DNA of 64,000 nt, from assembly GCA_003612485.1 (NCBI GenBank), contig RAZA01000002.1, positions 62,001 through 126,000 on the forward strand, in the 5' to 3' direction. This DNA comes from a bacterium D16-50 (GTDB lineage Bacteria; Bacillota; Clostridia; Lachnospirales; Lachnospiraceae). Numbering within the stretch: the stretch's first letter is position 1; every line of letters begins with the position of its first letter. The notes beneath the pieces were generated by a model. That model was not told the DNA's origin. It worked only from the letters and a program-made list of their open reading frames with translations, and searched no databases. Made by a program: the position numbers and the translations under genes. This document shows positions 8,767 to 18,790 of the stretch, in pieces.

Positions 8767-9642
8767 ATGGAAAGTAAAATTGATTACGAGAAAATAGAGA
8801 AAAAGGCCGCGTCCCGGAAAAGGGCCGCCAGCGTAATCACCTATGTGTTTCTGGCCCTATGGGCCGTTATCGTGCTGTTTCCCTTTTACTGGATGCTGCT
8901 GACCTCATTAAAAAGTTACAGCGCATACAATTCGGAATATACCCCGAAATTCTTTACCTTATCTCCCACCCTGCAGAATTATATAGACGCCTTTACGGCA
9001 GTGCCCTTGGGAAAATATCTCGCCAACACCCTGATCTTTACGCTGATCACCACCGCGGTTATGCTGCTGGTGATCATACTTGCGGCCTTCGCCTTCGCCA
9101 GACTGGAATTCAAAGGGAAAAACCTTGCCTTTGTCCTATTTCTGTCCCTGATGATGATTCCCAATGAACTGGTTATCATCACGAATTTTGTGACCATCAC
9201 CAATCTGGACATGCGAAATACCTTTCAGGGCCTTATCCTGCCATCGGTCACGTCGGTATTTTACATATACCTGCTGAAAGAAAATTTTGAGCAGATACCG
9301 GACAGCTTATATTTTGCAGCCAAGGCTGACGGCACCTCTGACCTGAAATATCTTTTAAAGGTCATGGTTCCCATATCCAGACCAACCTTGATCACTGTGA
9401 CCATACTGAAGGTGATCGAGTGCTGGAATTCCTATGTGTGGCCCAGACTGATCACGGACGATCCCAATTACTATCTTGTGTCCAACGGCATTCAGGAAAT
9501 TCGGGAAAACGGTTTCGGACGGGAAAACATTCCCGCTATGATGGCTGCTGTGGTGGTAATCTCTGTACCGTTGATCTTGCTGTTCTTGATCTTCCGCAAC
9601 AAGGTCATGGCCGGGGTGTCGAGGGGAGGAACCAAGGGATGA
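8767..9642 (+). CDS. Sugar ABC transporter permease (MalG/UgpE type)
   Basis: This 291-residue second permease of the importer has six predicted membrane helices, the first at about residues 23-45. The cytoplasmic EAA motif reads 'YFAAKADGTSDLKYLLKVMVPISRP' (about 180-203) and docks to the ATPase. The last segment ends in 'FLIFRNKVMAG..RGGTKG', the classic MalG-type C-terminus. It lies 67 bp after the first permease and its stop overlaps the start of the binding-protein gene as ATGA, so the four genes form one operon. Confidence 0.92.
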   Translation: MESKIDYEKIEKKAASRKRAASVITYVFLALWAVIVLFPFYWMLLTSLKSYSAYNSEYTPKFFTLSPTLQNYIDAFTAVPLGKYLANTLIFTLITTAVMLLVIILAAFAFARLEFKGKNLAFVLFLSLMMIPNELVIITNFVTITNLDMRNTFQGLILPSVTSVFYIYLLKENFEQIPDSLYFAAKADGTSDLKYLLKVMVPISRPTLITVTILKVIECWNSYVWPRLITDDPNYYLVSNGIQEIRENGFGRENIPAMMAAVVVISVPLILLFLIFRNKVMAGVSRGGTKG

Positions 9643-11312
9643 AAAACATATACCAAAAATGCAAGGCGCATCTGGGTCCTGTACAGGCGGGTTTTGCAGC
9701 GCTTCTTGTGGGCACCGCTCTTCTGCTTACAGGCTGTCACGGTTCCAGAGGCATGGATCCGTTCCAGATTCCCGATGAATTTGATACGGAGCAAAATTAT
9801 GAGATCACCTTTTGGGCCAAGAACGACACCAACAAGACCCAGACCAGAATCTATGAGCAGGCCATCGAGGATTTCCAGACCCTCTATCCCAATGTGACTG
9901 TGAACCTGCGGCTGTATACGGATTATGGCAGAATATACAATGACGTGATCACCAATATTGCCACCAATACCACGCCCAATGTCTGCATCACCTATCCCGA
10001 CCATATAGCCACCTATCTCACCGGAACGAATCAGGTGGTTCCGCTGGAGGAGCTTTTCGTGAACGAAAAATACGGCCTTGGCGGCAGTGAGGTCAGGTTT
10101 CTGGCTCCTACACCGGAGGAAATCGTTCCCCAGTTTCTGGAGGAATGCAGATTCGGCGGCCATTACTATGCCCTGCCCTATATGCGGTCCACAGAGGCCT
10201 GCTACATCAACAAGACTTATGTGGAGAAGCTGGGCTATACCCTTCCGGACACCTTGACATGGGATTTTGTCTGGGAGGTCTCCGACGCTGCTGCCGCCAA
10301 GAGCGAGGACGGAACTTATCTGGTGAACGGCCAGAAGGTCATGATTCCCTTTATCTACAAATCTACCGACAATATGATGATTCAGATGCTTCGCCAAAAG
10401 CAGGCGGGCTACTCCACTCCGGAGGGAGAGATACTGCTCTTCCATGACACTACCGCACAGCTTCTGAGAGATATTGCGGAACATACGAAAAAGGGAGCCT
10501 TCTCCACCTTTAAGATTTCCAGCTATCCGGCCAACTTCCTCAACGCCGGCCAGTGCATCTTCGCCATAGATTCCACTGCAGGCGCTACCTGGATGGGATC
10601 CGATGCTCCGCTGATGGACATCAGCGAGGACAAGGTAGTTGAGTTCGAGACGGTGGTCATGCCCATTCCTCAATTCGACACGGAACAACCCCAGATGATA
10701 TCTCAGGGGCCTTCGGTATGTATCTTCAATAAAAGCAACCCTCAGGAGGTGCTGGTCTCTTGGCTGTTTGTTCAGTATCTGCTGACCAATCAGGTGCAGA
10801 TCGCATACTCGGAGACTGAAGGCTATGTCCCTGTGACCACGAAAGCCCAGACGTCGGAGGAATATCAGGATTATCTGTCCAGATCCGGGGAGGATAACAC
10901 ACAGCATTATGAGATCAAGATCAAAGCCGCACAGCTTTTGCTGGATAATGTGGGACATACCTTCGTCACTCCGGTGTTCAACGGCTCCGCGTCGCTGCGG
11001 GACGCTGCCGGACAGCTTATCGAGAATACGGTGAAGTCTGTCAGGCGAGGGGAGACCGTGGACGACGCCTATCTGGAAAAGCTCTATGGAGACGTAACAT
11101 CCCTCTATCGTCTGGATCAGCTGATAGGCTCAAACGGCACGGCGGCATCCGGCAAGGCGGATCTGGGTCCCCTGCCCTGGACTTCCGTGCTCCTATTGCT
11201 GTCCTTAGGGGGTGCATGGATCCTGATTATCGCTTACTTGGCCGCAAAGTTCCTTGCCGGCACCAAAAATGTCCAAAAGAAAGAACCACATAGACAAAGA
11301 AATAAGCAATAA
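9639..11312 (+). CDS. Extracellular solute-binding lipoprotein with extra C-terminal membrane helix
   Basis: This 557-residue substrate-binding protein of family 1 serves the preceding importer. A lipoprotein signal is clear: a basic start, a hydrophobic stretch and lipobox 'LLLTGC' with Cys near residue 32. The mature part starts with the family-typical 'YEITFWAKNDTNKTQT' and contains the sugar-binder hallmarks 'YALPYMRSTEACYINK' and 'LTWDFVWEVSDA'. Unusually, a strong hydrophobic segment ('VLLLLSLGGAWILIIAYLAA') lies at about residues 515-540, followed by a basic tail. It would give a second membrane anchor. The ATG at 9639 overlaps the permease stop. The substrate is probably a sugar or polyol and cannot be named. 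Confidence 0.88.
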   Translation: MKNIYQKCKAHLGPVQAGFAALLVGTALLLTGCHGSRGMDPFQIPDEFDTEQNYEITFWAKNDTNKTQTRIYEQAIEDFQTLYPNVTVNLRLYTDYGRIYNDVITNIATNTTPNVCITYPDHIATYLTGTNQVVPLEELFVNEKYGLGGSEVRFLAPTPEEIVPQFLEECRFGGHYYALPYMRSTEACYINKTYVEKLGYTLPDTLTWDFVWEVSDAAAAKSEDGTYLVNGQKVMIPFIYKSTDNMMIQMLRQKQAGYSTPEGEILLFHDTTAQLLRDIAEHTKKGAFSTFKISSYPANFLNAGQCIFAIDSTAGATWMGSDAPLMDISEDKVVEFETVVMPIPQFDTEQPQMISQGPSVCIFNKSNPQEVLVSWLFVQYLLTNQVQIAYSETEGYVPVTTKAQTSEEYQDYLSRSGEDNTQHYEIKIKAAQLLLDNVGHTFVTPVFNGSASLRDAAGQLIENTVKSVRRGETVDDAYLEKLYGDVTSLYRLDQLIGSNGTAASGKADLGPLPWTSVLLLLSLGGAWILIIAYLAAKFLAGTKNVQKKEPHRQRNKQ

Positions 11313-11317
11313 TGCTA

Positions 11318-11345
11318 TTGATTTCTAGGGGATATGGTGTATAAT
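11318..11345 (+). promoter_or_regulatory. Promoter for the 11402 lipoprotein gene
   Basis: TTGATT (11318-11323), a 16-bp spacer and a perfect TATAAT (11340-11345) lie just after the binding-protein gene, so the next gene can be transcribed on its own. A GGAAGAGGAG ribosome site follows before 11402. Confidence 0.65.
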
Positions 11346-11401
11346 TAACTCGATGTACGTCAATCCATTACTTTTTAAAGAATTGGAAGAGGAGAAAAAT
11401 T

Positions 11402-12148
11402 ATGAAAAAAATCACATCGTTGCTTATTATGTGCGTGCTGGTGTTTGCATGCATCGGCTGCGGCAAGGACGGCGGAGACGCGAAATCCGAGGGTGTCATG
11501 ACTTATGAAGAGTACATGGCGGTTCCCACGGGCGATGAGCAGCAGCAGGTCGTCATCGAGGCCTATGTACAGGCCAAGCAGTCTTGGTGGGAAAACAAGG
11601 CAACTGTATATGCGCAGGACAAGGACGGCGCATATTTCTTGTATGATATGGCCTGCTCTGAGGAGGACTATGCCAAGCTGACTCCCGGAACCAAGATCAA
11701 GGTGACCGGCTATAAGACGGAATGGTCGGGAGAGATCGAGATCATAGATGCAACCTTTGAGATTCAGGAGGGAAGCACCTACATAGCTGAGGCACTGGAC
11801 GTAACCTCTCTTCTGGGAACCGATGACCTTATCAAACACCAGAATGAGTTCGTGTCCTTCAAGGGCATGACGGTGGAAGCGGCAGGCAAGGATGATTCCG
11901 GAAACGAAGTTGCTTTTCTTTATAAGTGGGACGGTTCCGGTCAGGACGGCGATGATCTGTACTTCAATGTATCTCTGAACGGAAATATTTATACCTTCAC
12001 GGTAGAGTCCTACTTGTGTGACAACACCACGGATGTTTACGCAGCAGTGAAGAACCTGAAGATCGGTGACAAGATTGACATGGAAGGCTTCTTGTATTGG
12101 TATGAGGGCGTCAATCCCCATATCACCTCCGTGACGGCTGCCAAATAA
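11402..12148 (+). CDS. Putative lipoprotein with repeated OB-fold-like domains
   Basis: This 248-residue secreted lipoprotein is of unknown function. A signal peptide with a Cys-Ile-Gly-Cys lipobox ends near residue 20. The mature part shows two similar halves, each with a strand-rich pattern of the type 'VVIEAYVQAKQSWW..KATVYAQDKDGAYFLYDM' followed by 'GTKIKVTGYKTEWSGEIEI'. This resembles the OB-fold nucleic-acid or sugar-binding style seen in extracellular clostridial lipoproteins. The second half repeats it with 'KIGDKIDMEGFLYWYEGVNPHI'. It has its own promoter and ends before a strong terminator. A role beside the sugar importer is possible but only inferred from position. Confidence 0.65.
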   Translation: MKKITSLLIMCVLVFACIGCGKDGGDAKSEGVMTYEEYMAVPTGDEQQQVVIEAYVQAKQSWWENKATVYAQDKDGAYFLYDMACSEEDYAKLTPGTKIKVTGYKTEWSGEIEIIDATFEIQEGSTYIAEALDVTSLLGTDDLIKHQNEFVSFKGMTVEAAGKDDSGNEVAFLYKWDGSGQDGDDLYFNVSLNGNIYTFTVESYLCDNTTDVYAAVKNLKIGDKIDMEGFLYWYEGVNPHITSVTAAK

Positions 12149-12220
12149 AATGCAGTAAAATCCGTATTTCTGGAGTGGGCTCTATCGCCATGAAAAAATT
12201 GAAGGAAGTATGAAGGAAGA

Positions 12221-12254
12221 AAGCGGCATGATTTTGGAAGTCATGCCGCTTTTT
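12221..12254. terminator. Bidirectional rho-independent terminator
   Basis: AAGCGGCATGA (12221-12231) pairs with TCATGCCGCTT (12241-12251) around a 9-nt loop and is followed by a T run. It separates the convergent lipoprotein and nucleotidyltransferase genes. Confidence 0.85.
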
Positions 12255-12308
12255 CTCTCTGTTTTCTTTTTTTACTTTATGTTGCTTTGCTCATTCTGCA
12301 TTCTGGCT

Positions 12309-13232
12309 TCATTCATACAGTCTCTCAGGGTATGCGCCCTGTGCGATCAGCTCCTTCAGAGAGTCCACCACATTCTGTTTGTCTTCCCTATAAGTAACGC
12401 CGAACCATTTGTCAGGCGTCTCCAGCACCTTAACAGTGACCTTGCCCTCTCGCACCTTCTGATTGATGATTTCAGGAAGCAGAAACTCTGCCTTGACGTC
12501 CCCCTCCTTAAGCCCCGACAGAAACACCGGAAATTCCTCCTCCAGAACCTTCATGAAGGAAGCCGGAAGCCCCCACATATTCATGGATGCATGGCACCCT
12601 GATTCTACCGCAACAGGATTTCCCGCAACATCCGCCGCTGTAAGCTTCCCGTCCACAAGACGGATGTCATAGGTCTCCCTCACTGCCTGCAGATTTCCCT
12701 TCTCGTCCACCTGACAAACTCCTCTGCTCACGCCTCCGTTTTCGCTGAGAGTGTTTTCCAGCATGAAGCCGCCCATGCAGAGATCATACTGCGCTCCCCC
12801 CTCCTGCATCTCGTTGACCATATAATCATGGATTTTGCGAAAGCCTTCCTTACCGTAATAGTCATCCGCATTGATGACCATGAAAGGCCCATCTATCAGT
12901 CCTTTGGCGCTCAAAACCGCTTGTCCGGTTCCCCAAGGTTTTTTTCTGTCTGCAGGCACCTCGAAGCCCTCCGGAAGATTCTCGATCTCCTGAAAAGCGT
13001 ACTCTACCTTTGCTACTTTCTCAATTCTATTTCCGATGATTTCTTTAAAGTCTGCTTCCAGATCCCTGCGGATTATGAATACCACTTTATCGAAGCCTGC
13101 CTGCAGGGCATCATAGATGGAATAGTCCATGATAATCTCTCCCCCCGGGCCTACGGGCTCAAGCTGCTTGATGCCTCCTCCGAAGCGGCTGCCGATCCCG
13201 GCCGCCATGATAACCAACACTGTTTCTTTCAT
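12309..13232 (-). CDS. Sugar nucleotidyltransferase family protein
   Basis: This 307-residue cytoplasmic enzyme has the NTP-transferase (GT-A) fold. The nucleotide-binding start 'VLVIMAAGIGSRFGGGIKQL' is a variant of the GxGxRxx..K signature, and 'VINADDYYGKEGF' near residue 110 is the metal-binding Asp region. Family members activate sugar phosphates (for example UTP-glucose-1-phosphate or GDP-mannose type). The sugar and nucleotide cannot be assigned. A good ribosome site (AAGGAG) precedes the ATG. It lies 127 bp downstream of the radical SAM gene on the same strand. Confidence 0.78.
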   Translation of the reverse strand: MKETVLVIMAAGIGSRFGGGIKQLEPVGPGGEIIMDYSIYDALQAGFDKVVFIIRRDLEADFKEIIGNRIEKVAKVEYAFQEIENLPEGFEVPADRKKPWGTGQAVLSAKGLIDGPFMVINADDYYGKEGFRKIHDYMVNEMQEGGAQYDLCMGGFMLENTLSENGGVSRGVCQVDEKGNLQAVRETYDIRLVDGKLTAADVAGNPVAVESGCHASMNMWGLPASFMKVLEEEFPVFLSGLKEGDVKAEFLLPEIINQKVREGKVTVKVLETPDKWFGVTYREDKQNVVDSLKELIAQGAYPERLYE

Positions 13233-13359
13233 AGATATCTCCTTATCTCATAACGCATGGATTCCGATATGATTTACCGGTATTTTCCTAAAGTATATCA
13301 CAATATGCCGGAAAAGACAAATTATGAATTCATAAATTCTAGTTCATAAACTCTCTGTG

Positions 13360-15234
13360 CTATTCTCTAGGCTCCACGCAGATTCCACAGCCGAATGCAG
13401 CCGCTCCGCAGCCCTGACACTTCTGACTGCAGTTCTCCGACACTTCTCCCCTCTGCGCCTTCTGCCACTCCCGCTTCAGAAAATCCTTCGTTACGCCGCA
13501 GTCGATGAAATCCCATGGAAGAATTTCCTCCAGAGAGCGTTCCCTATGGGTATAGAAATCTACCGAAAGCCCGCATTCCTCCATGGCCTCCAGCCATCTC
13601 TCATTGTCATAATACTCTCCCCAAGCCTCGAAGAAGCCTCCTTTTTCATAGACTCTGCGAATGACCTGACACAGCCGCCTGTCTCCTCTGGCCAGCACGC
13701 CCTCTATAACGCTGGCGTCAGCTTCATGCCAGTTATACTTGATGCTCTTCTGGTTGAGCTGCTCACAGATAAAGGTGCGGGTCTGATAGGCCTTGTTCAG
13801 GAACTCTTCCTTGGTACACTGAGCCGTCCATTGAAAAGGCGTAAAGGGCTTGGGCACGAAAAAGGAAGTGCTGGACACGATCTGCACCCGATTGCCGCCC
13901 CGCTTGTCCTTTGGCACCGTTTCAAAGTAGGTGGCTGCTATCTTGTTGGAAAGCTCCGCGATTCCCCGGATATCCTCATCCGTCTCCGTGGGAAGTCCCA
14001 GCATGAAATAGAGCTTCACTCTGGTCCAGCCCCCCTGAAAGGCAAGGGCGGCTCCTCTTAGGATGGCCTCCTCAGTGAGTCCTTTATTGATCACGTCCCG
14101 CAGCCTCTGGCTTCCTGCCTCCGGGGCGAAGGTCAGGCTGGATTTCTTCACATCCTGCACCTTGCTCATGACATCCAAAGAAAATGCGTCAATGCGCAGG
14201 GAAGGCAGAGAAATATTCACATGCTGTCTGCTGCACTCTTCTATTAAAAAGTCGATCAGCTCCGGCAATTTGGAATAATCGCTGGAACTCAAGGAGCTTA
14301 GGGATATTTCTTCATGTCCGGTATTCTTCAGCATCTCCATGGCGTACCTTTTCAGCGTGTCCACATCCCGCTCCCTCACGGGACGGTAGATCTGGCCGGC
14401 CTGACAGAATCTGCAGCCACGGATGCAGCCCCGCTGGATTTCCAGCACCACCCGGTCCTGAGTCACTTTAATGAAAGGCACAATGGGCTTCATAGGGTAA
14501 TAAGTGTCCGTTACATCCGAGGCAATCTCCTTGCATATGGTTGCCGGAATCCCTTCCTCCAAGGCAAAGAAGCTCTCGATGGTGCCGTCCTCCTTATACC
14601 GCGCATCATAAAAACGAGGGACATACAGCCCCGGCAGCTTTGCCGCCCGGCGGAGAAACTCTATGCGCCCCACGCCGTTATCCTGACATTCTTCATAAAG
14701 GGTGATGAGTTCCCTATATCTAGTCTCCCCCTCCCCGATATAGAAAATATCAAAAAAGTCTGCCAGAGGCTCCGGATTGTAGGTGCAGGGGCCTCCCCCA
14801 ATGACAATGGGGCAATCCTCTCCCCTATCTGCAGCATTCAGGGGAATCTGTGATAAGTCCAGTACTCGCAGAATATTGGTGTAGCACATTTCATATTGGA
14901 TGGTAATGCCCAAAAAGTCGAACTCCTTGACGGGATCCTGAGACTCCAGCGCAAACAGCGGGATACTATGTTCCCGCATCAGCGCGTCCAGATCTACCCA
15001 GGGAGAATAGACCCGCTCGCACCACACATCCTCCATGGAATTGAACATATCGTACAGAATCTGAATGCCCAGATGGGACATGCCGATTTCGTAGACGTCG
15101 GGAAAACACATGGCAAAGCGAACCCTTACGTTCCTCTTGTCCTTTACCACACTGTTCACCTCATGGCCGATATAGCGCTCCGGCTTTTCGACCTTCATCA
15201 GAATATCTTCTGAAAGAGCAAGCTTCTCCCACAT
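13360..15234 (-). CDS. TIGR03960 family B12-binding radical SAM protein
   Basis: This 624-residue protein has an N-terminal cobalamin-binding-like Rossmann region (about residues 1-210, with 'CFPDVYEIGMSHLGIQILYD' and the conserved 'GGPCTYNPEPLADFFD'). A radical SAM core follows with the Fe-S motif 'CIRGCRFC' (CxxxCxxC) near residue 275. A C-terminal Cys-rich tail reads 'CSQKCQGCGAAAFGCGIC'. It belongs to the family that pairs with TIGR03936, which here sits apart at 5393-6166. The exact reaction is unknown. It starts 32 bp after the DUF4129 gene and probably belongs to the MoxR operon transcript. Confidence 0.88.
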   Translation of the reverse strand: MWEKLALSEDILMKVEKPERYIGHEVNSVVKDKRNVRVRFAMCFPDVYEIGMSHLGIQILYDMFNSMEDVWCERVYSPWVDLDALMREHSIPLFALESQDPVKEFDFLGITIQYEMCYTNILRVLDLSQIPLNAADRGEDCPIVIGGGPCTYNPEPLADFFDIFYIGEGETRYRELITLYEECQDNGVGRIEFLRRAAKLPGLYVPRFYDARYKEDGTIESFFALEEGIPATICKEIASDVTDTYYPMKPIVPFIKVTQDRVVLEIQRGCIRGCRFCQAGQIYRPVRERDVDTLKRYAMEMLKNTGHEEISLSSLSSSDYSKLPELIDFLIEECSRQHVNISLPSLRIDAFSLDVMSKVQDVKKSSLTFAPEAGSQRLRDVINKGLTEEAILRGAALAFQGGWTRVKLYFMLGLPTETDEDIRGIAELSNKIAATYFETVPKDKRGGNRVQIVSSTSFFVPKPFTPFQWTAQCTKEEFLNKAYQTRTFICEQLNQKSIKYNWHEADASVIEGVLARGDRRLCQVIRRVYEKGGFFEAWGEYYDNERWLEAMEECGLSVDFYTHRERSLEEILPWDFIDCGVTKDFLKREWQKAQRGEVSENCSQKCQGCGAAAFGCGICVEPRE

Positions 15235-15266
15235 ATATTAACTCCTTACCTTTTGACCCATACAGC

Positions 15267-16613
15267 TTATTTGCTGTCTTTCGGCTTTTCTTCAAACTGC
15301 TGCTTTACATCAACGGCTCCCTGCTCCGGTTTCCTCTCGCTGCAGACAGCCCTCATCCTCTTTACATCGTCTGCGGTTACTTCGCTCCGGGAATAGCGGG
15401 CCCGTTCATAAATGCCTGCCATTCCTGCGGCCTGCAGCCGTGCTTCCCATTCTCTGGCAGTGGACAGCCCGAGACGGCTCCTGCTCTCTCCATCCTTCCC
15501 TATGAGCTTTGCTCCGCAGCTCAAAATTTTCCGCTTATATAACCTGCGAACCCGTTCCCTGTTCGTGAGAGCCTCCGACAGCGCTCTGCGCTGCCGCCTT
15601 CCTTCTGTACTCCTGATATCACATTTCTCCCTGACCTCCGACACCGCCGGATCTTCGGTGCCCGGCCTTATCACACGGCGGTTCAGATATTCCTGCAGCA
15701 GCGCCAACAGTTTAAGGAGCAGCCTTACCGCAACATAGACCATCCCTACCAGCAAAGCCAGAGTGAACATGACCTCCAGAACCTTCCAGAGCCAGAAAGC
15801 TTCATTGGGCTCCGGCAGCTGTGGACTTTGGATTCCTACGGGCTCCTTTTCCCATAGGGGCATATCCTCTTTCACAGCCACCTTTTTAGGCAATATCTTT
15901 GAGAGCAGAAAGCGCAGCAGCTGCACCAGAAAATCGGCTACCGGCTTCAGGAGCTTCGCCAGCCATTCATGCTGAACGCTGATTATCAGGATCATGACGC
16001 CCAATAAAGTATATGCCGCCGCCAGCCCCGTTCCGGAACGAAATATTTCCCCTATGGGCAGGTGGCCCGCGCTGCTCATGTTAAGGGAAATATAGTCCAG
16101 ATATTGACGCATATAGAATACTATGAAAAACATAGCGGTAACGGCAATCAAAGAAAAGGTATAGTAATGGTTCCACTGATTGGTATGCCGCATAAAGGTA
16201 GATACCAGAGACAAGACAACAGCTACCGGAAGCTGTATGGCGGCTGTATACAGCACATCCTTCTTCAGCTTCAGAATCAAAGAATGCAATAAGTACCCTG
16301 CCCCGCAGAAGGCACAGATTCCTCGGCCGATAAGGAGTCGGGGCATCAGGACAAGCACAAAGGTATATGCTGCCGCCGCTGCAATAGACAGCAATAAAAA
16401 TCGGATACGCCGCTTCCCGCCCTGATGTGTCCGGAGAACAAAAAACAGAAGCGGGAACAAGCTGCAAAGAGCCCAGAGCAGCATATCCGGCTTCTCCATC
16501 CCGGTCTGTCCTCTGGTCATCTCCATTATGGTCAGGGCTATGGGAAAGAGCATCCAATGGTTCATTTGTTCTGTCAGCACTTCACAGATCAGCTGAATTT
16601 TTTTAAGAGACAT
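15267..16613 (-). CDS. DUF4129-like membrane protein of the MoxR-DUF58 cluster
   Basis: This 448-residue integral membrane protein has about six hydrophobic helices in residues 15-225, another at about 280-305, and then a cytosolic C-terminal part. That part contains 'REWEARLQ..GIYERARYSRSEVTADDVKRM', which matches the DUF4129 C-terminal pattern found in MoxR/DUF58/transglutaminase clusters. No transglutaminase Cys-His-Asp triad was seen, so the usual protease-like partner seems replaced by this shorter form. Its start overlaps the stop of the DUF58 gene by 11 bp. The cluster is thought to act in envelope protein assembly or quality control, but this member's role is inferred only. Confidence 0.7.
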   Translation of the reverse strand: MSLKKIQLICEVLTEQMNHWMLFPIALTIMEMTRGQTGMEKPDMLLWALCSLFPLLFFVLRTHQGGKRRIRFLLLSIAAAAAYTFVLVLMPRLLIGRGICAFCGAGYLLHSLILKLKKDVLYTAAIQLPVAVVLSLVSTFMRHTNQWNHYYTFSLIAVTAMFFIVFYMRQYLDYISLNMSSAGHLPIGEIFRSGTGLAAAYTLLGVMILIISVQHEWLAKLLKPVADFLVQLLRFLLSKILPKKVAVKEDMPLWEKEPVGIQSPQLPEPNEAFWLWKVLEVMFTLALLVGMVYVAVRLLLKLLALLQEYLNRRVIRPGTEDPAVSEVREKCDIRSTEGRRQRRALSEALTNRERVRRLYKRKILSCGAKLIGKDGESRSRLGLSTAREWEARLQAAGMAGIYERARYSRSEVTADDVKRMRAVCSERKPEQGAVDVKQQFEEKPKDSK

Positions 16614-17730
16614 CCGAGTATATCACCTCTATGTTTTCCGCAAGAAGCGGCGGAAGTTTGGGATTCTTTTTTCCCTCCACGGGATAGAACCAAAAAAACG
16701 GCCTGCCGGTCTCTTTGTATCTCGTTAAAATATCCACGAAATCTTCGTATTGATTAGGCGCCACGAAGCAAGTGAAGGCGTCCCGGAAGTCTCCGAAAAT
16801 CCTCTCTCCGAATGTATCCCCAAAGCTTGGAACCTGCTGCGCGGTATCGATTCTGGCCAATGCCTTATAGATTGCATCCATTTGCTGCTGCCCCATCTTG
16901 GAATCAATGGAAACAGGCTCGTGGGTAAGAATGTCGACTCCGTTTCCATAGCAGGCAACCTGAATTCCTTGTTTCAGAAAAAATACACATAAGGACGCCA
17001 CGATTCTAAGCGACATTTCCACACTCTCTTCTTTTTTCAGCACATTGTCATCCTGAATGTTAAAGAAAATCCTGACATTGCGCAGAGTGGAGTAGTTTCG
17101 CTGATTTACCATGAAATTCCCGGACTTGGCCGTAGCCTTCCAGTTTATGCTTCTCATATCGTCATATGGCTGATACTCTCTGATGCCTCTATATTCAAAG
17201 GGATCCTCCAATAGGCGGCGTCTGGAGAGCATCTCTCCGTTCATCCGAACCAAAGCCTGACGGAACCTGCTGCTGTCATAAGGGCGTGGATAGACATACA
17301 GCTGTGTCCTTACGGGCTTGTCCGCCAGCATCTGGCTGAGGAAAAACAAATCTGTGGACACCAGACTGATTTCGTCTATGGTATAATACCCTCTCCTGCC
17401 TCCGCTGAACTTCAGCCTTCGCGTCACTCTCTCCCCTCCGCCTACGCGGAACATGTCGTTTCTATAATATTGGTCCGTCGTGCGGGATCCGCTGTGGTTC
17501 TTGAACAAGAGATTCCTGTCCGTCCTGAATTTTACCTTCAGCAGAACAAGAGGCAGCCGTTTCTTGTTTTCGATGACTTCCTTCAGTTCGCTCTCTTCCC
17601 CCTCAAAGATATGATCCGTATCAAAACTGACGCTGACGGTCAGGCGTCTCATCCAGAGCCTGTCATAAATGAGCTTCTGCACCACAAGCAGAAAAAAACC
17701 TATGAGACCCACTCCAAGCAATTCTATCAT
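16603..17730 (-). CDS. DUF58 domain-containing protein
   Basis: This 375-residue protein has one or two membrane segments at the very N-terminus ('[19 protein letters not shown]') and the conserved DUF58 core '[30 protein letters not shown]' (about residues 175-205). The core is followed by a von Willebrand A-like fold lacking the full MIDAS. DUF58 proteins work with MoxR ATPases. The ATG overlaps the MoxR stop as ATGA, so the two are translationally coupled. Confidence 0.9.
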   Translation of the reverse strand: MIELLGVGLIGFFLLVVQKLIYDRLWMRRLTVSVSFDTDHIFEGEESELKEVIENKKRLPLVLLKVKFRTDRNLLFKNHSGSRTTDQYYRNDMFRVGGGERVTRRLKFSGGRRGYYTIDEISLVSTDLFFLSQMLADKPVRTQLYVYPRPYDSSRFRQALVRMNGEMLSRRRLLEDPFEYRGIREYQPYDDMRSINWKATAKSGNFMVNQRNYSTLRNVRIFFNIQDDNVLKKEESVEMSLRIVASLCVFFLKQGIQVACYGNGVDILTHEPVSIDSKMGQQQMDAIYKALARIDTAQQVPSFGDTFGERIFGDFRDAFTCFVAPNQYEDFVDILTRYKETGRPFFWFYPVEGKKNPKLPPLLAENIEVIYSDVS

Positions 17731-18677
17731 CTTTTGAAGTCCTCAGTGGGAATAGGGGTAACGGAGACGATTCTCTCTATCAGCTTTTCAGCGCTCCCTG
17801 CGCTCCCTGCACCGTACCCTGACACAATGCGATGAGCCAGAACGGGGATCGCCAGCGTCTTCACGTCGTCCGGCACTACATAGCCGCGCCCCTCCAGATA
17901 GGCATAGGTCTTTGCACAGCGAAGCAGCGCAAGGCTTCCCCGGGGACTAACTCCTAAGAGTACTTGTTCCTCGTTTCTGGTGGCCTCCACCAGATCCACC
18001 ATGTACTCTTGTATACATTTGTGTACGAAGACTCTGGACGCCTCCTCCTTGGCTTTTGCCAGCTCCTCCAGCGTCAGGACGCTTTGGAGCCCTGCCAGAG
18101 GTTCTCCCTCCATGTACTTCTCCAAAATGGTCAGCTCCTGCTCTCTGGGCGGCAGCCCCATGGACAGACGCATCATGAAACGGTCCATCTGGGCCTCCGG
18201 CAGAGGAAAAGTGCCCGTTGTCTCCACGGGATTCTGGGTGGCAATAACGAAAAAGGGATCTCCGGATATATAAGTTTCCCCGTCTATAGTTACCTGACGC
18301 TCTTCCATGCATTCCAGAAGCCCTGCCTGAGTTCTGGGAGTCGCGCGGTTGATCTCATCCGCCAGCAGAATATTCGTGAACACCGGCCCTTTCCGCAGCA
18401 CGAAGATGTCTTTCTGTCTGTCGTACACATTCAGCCCCGTGATATCGCTGGGAAGCAGATCCGGCGTGAACTGGATTCTGGCAAACTCGCCGCCGATGCT
18501 TCTTGCAAGCGTCTTTGCCAGCTTGGTCTTGCCTGTTCCGGGTACATCCTCCAGCAGCACATGGCCATCTGCCAGCAGAGCCGTCAGCAACAGCCTTGCC
18601 GTCTTTTCTTTACCTACAATGACCTCTGCTATATTGGCCAGCACTCTTTCTGCCAGCCGCTTCCCGTCACCGTCCAT
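17727..18677 (-). CDS. MoxR family AAA+ ATPase
   Basis: This 316-residue ATPase shows Walker A '[15 protein letters not shown]', Walker B-like '[18 protein letters not shown]', sensor-1 'VIATQNPVE' and the MoxR-specific '[11 protein letters not shown]'. MoxR proteins are chaperone-like ATPases that activate partner complexes, here presumably DUF58 and DUF4129. I chose the ATG at 18677 because a strong AGGAGGG precedes it, whereas the ATG eight codons upstream (18701) has no ribosome site. First gene of the operon running to about 13.4 kb. Confidence 0.92.
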   Translation of the reverse strand: MDGDGKRLAERVLANIAEVIVGKEKTARLLLTALLADGHVLLEDVPGTGKTKLAKTLARSIGGEFARIQFTPDLLPSDITGLNVYDRQKDIFVLRKGPVFTNILLADEINRATPRTQAGLLECMEERQVTIDGETYISGDPFFVIATQNPVETTGTFPLPEAQMDRFMMRLSMGLPPREQELTILEKYMEGEPLAGLQSVLTLEELAKAKEEASRVFVHKCIQEYMVDLVEATRNEEQVLLGVSPRGSLALLRCAKTYAYLEGRGYVVPDDVKTLAIPVLAHRIVSGYGAGSAGSAEKLIERIVSVTPIPTEDFKR

Positions 18678-18790
18678 CGCGCCTCTCCCTCCTGCCGTCA
18701 TGGTACAGATTTATCCTCATTTTATCATAATATAGGACGGAATGCCATAATTTTATAGTAAGCTTCTCCAATATTTTGAGGTGATCCTGA

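Noticed and set aside
9492..10958. 488-codon minus-strand frame opposite the binding protein
   Set aside because: Shadow of a clear lipoprotein gene in an operon.
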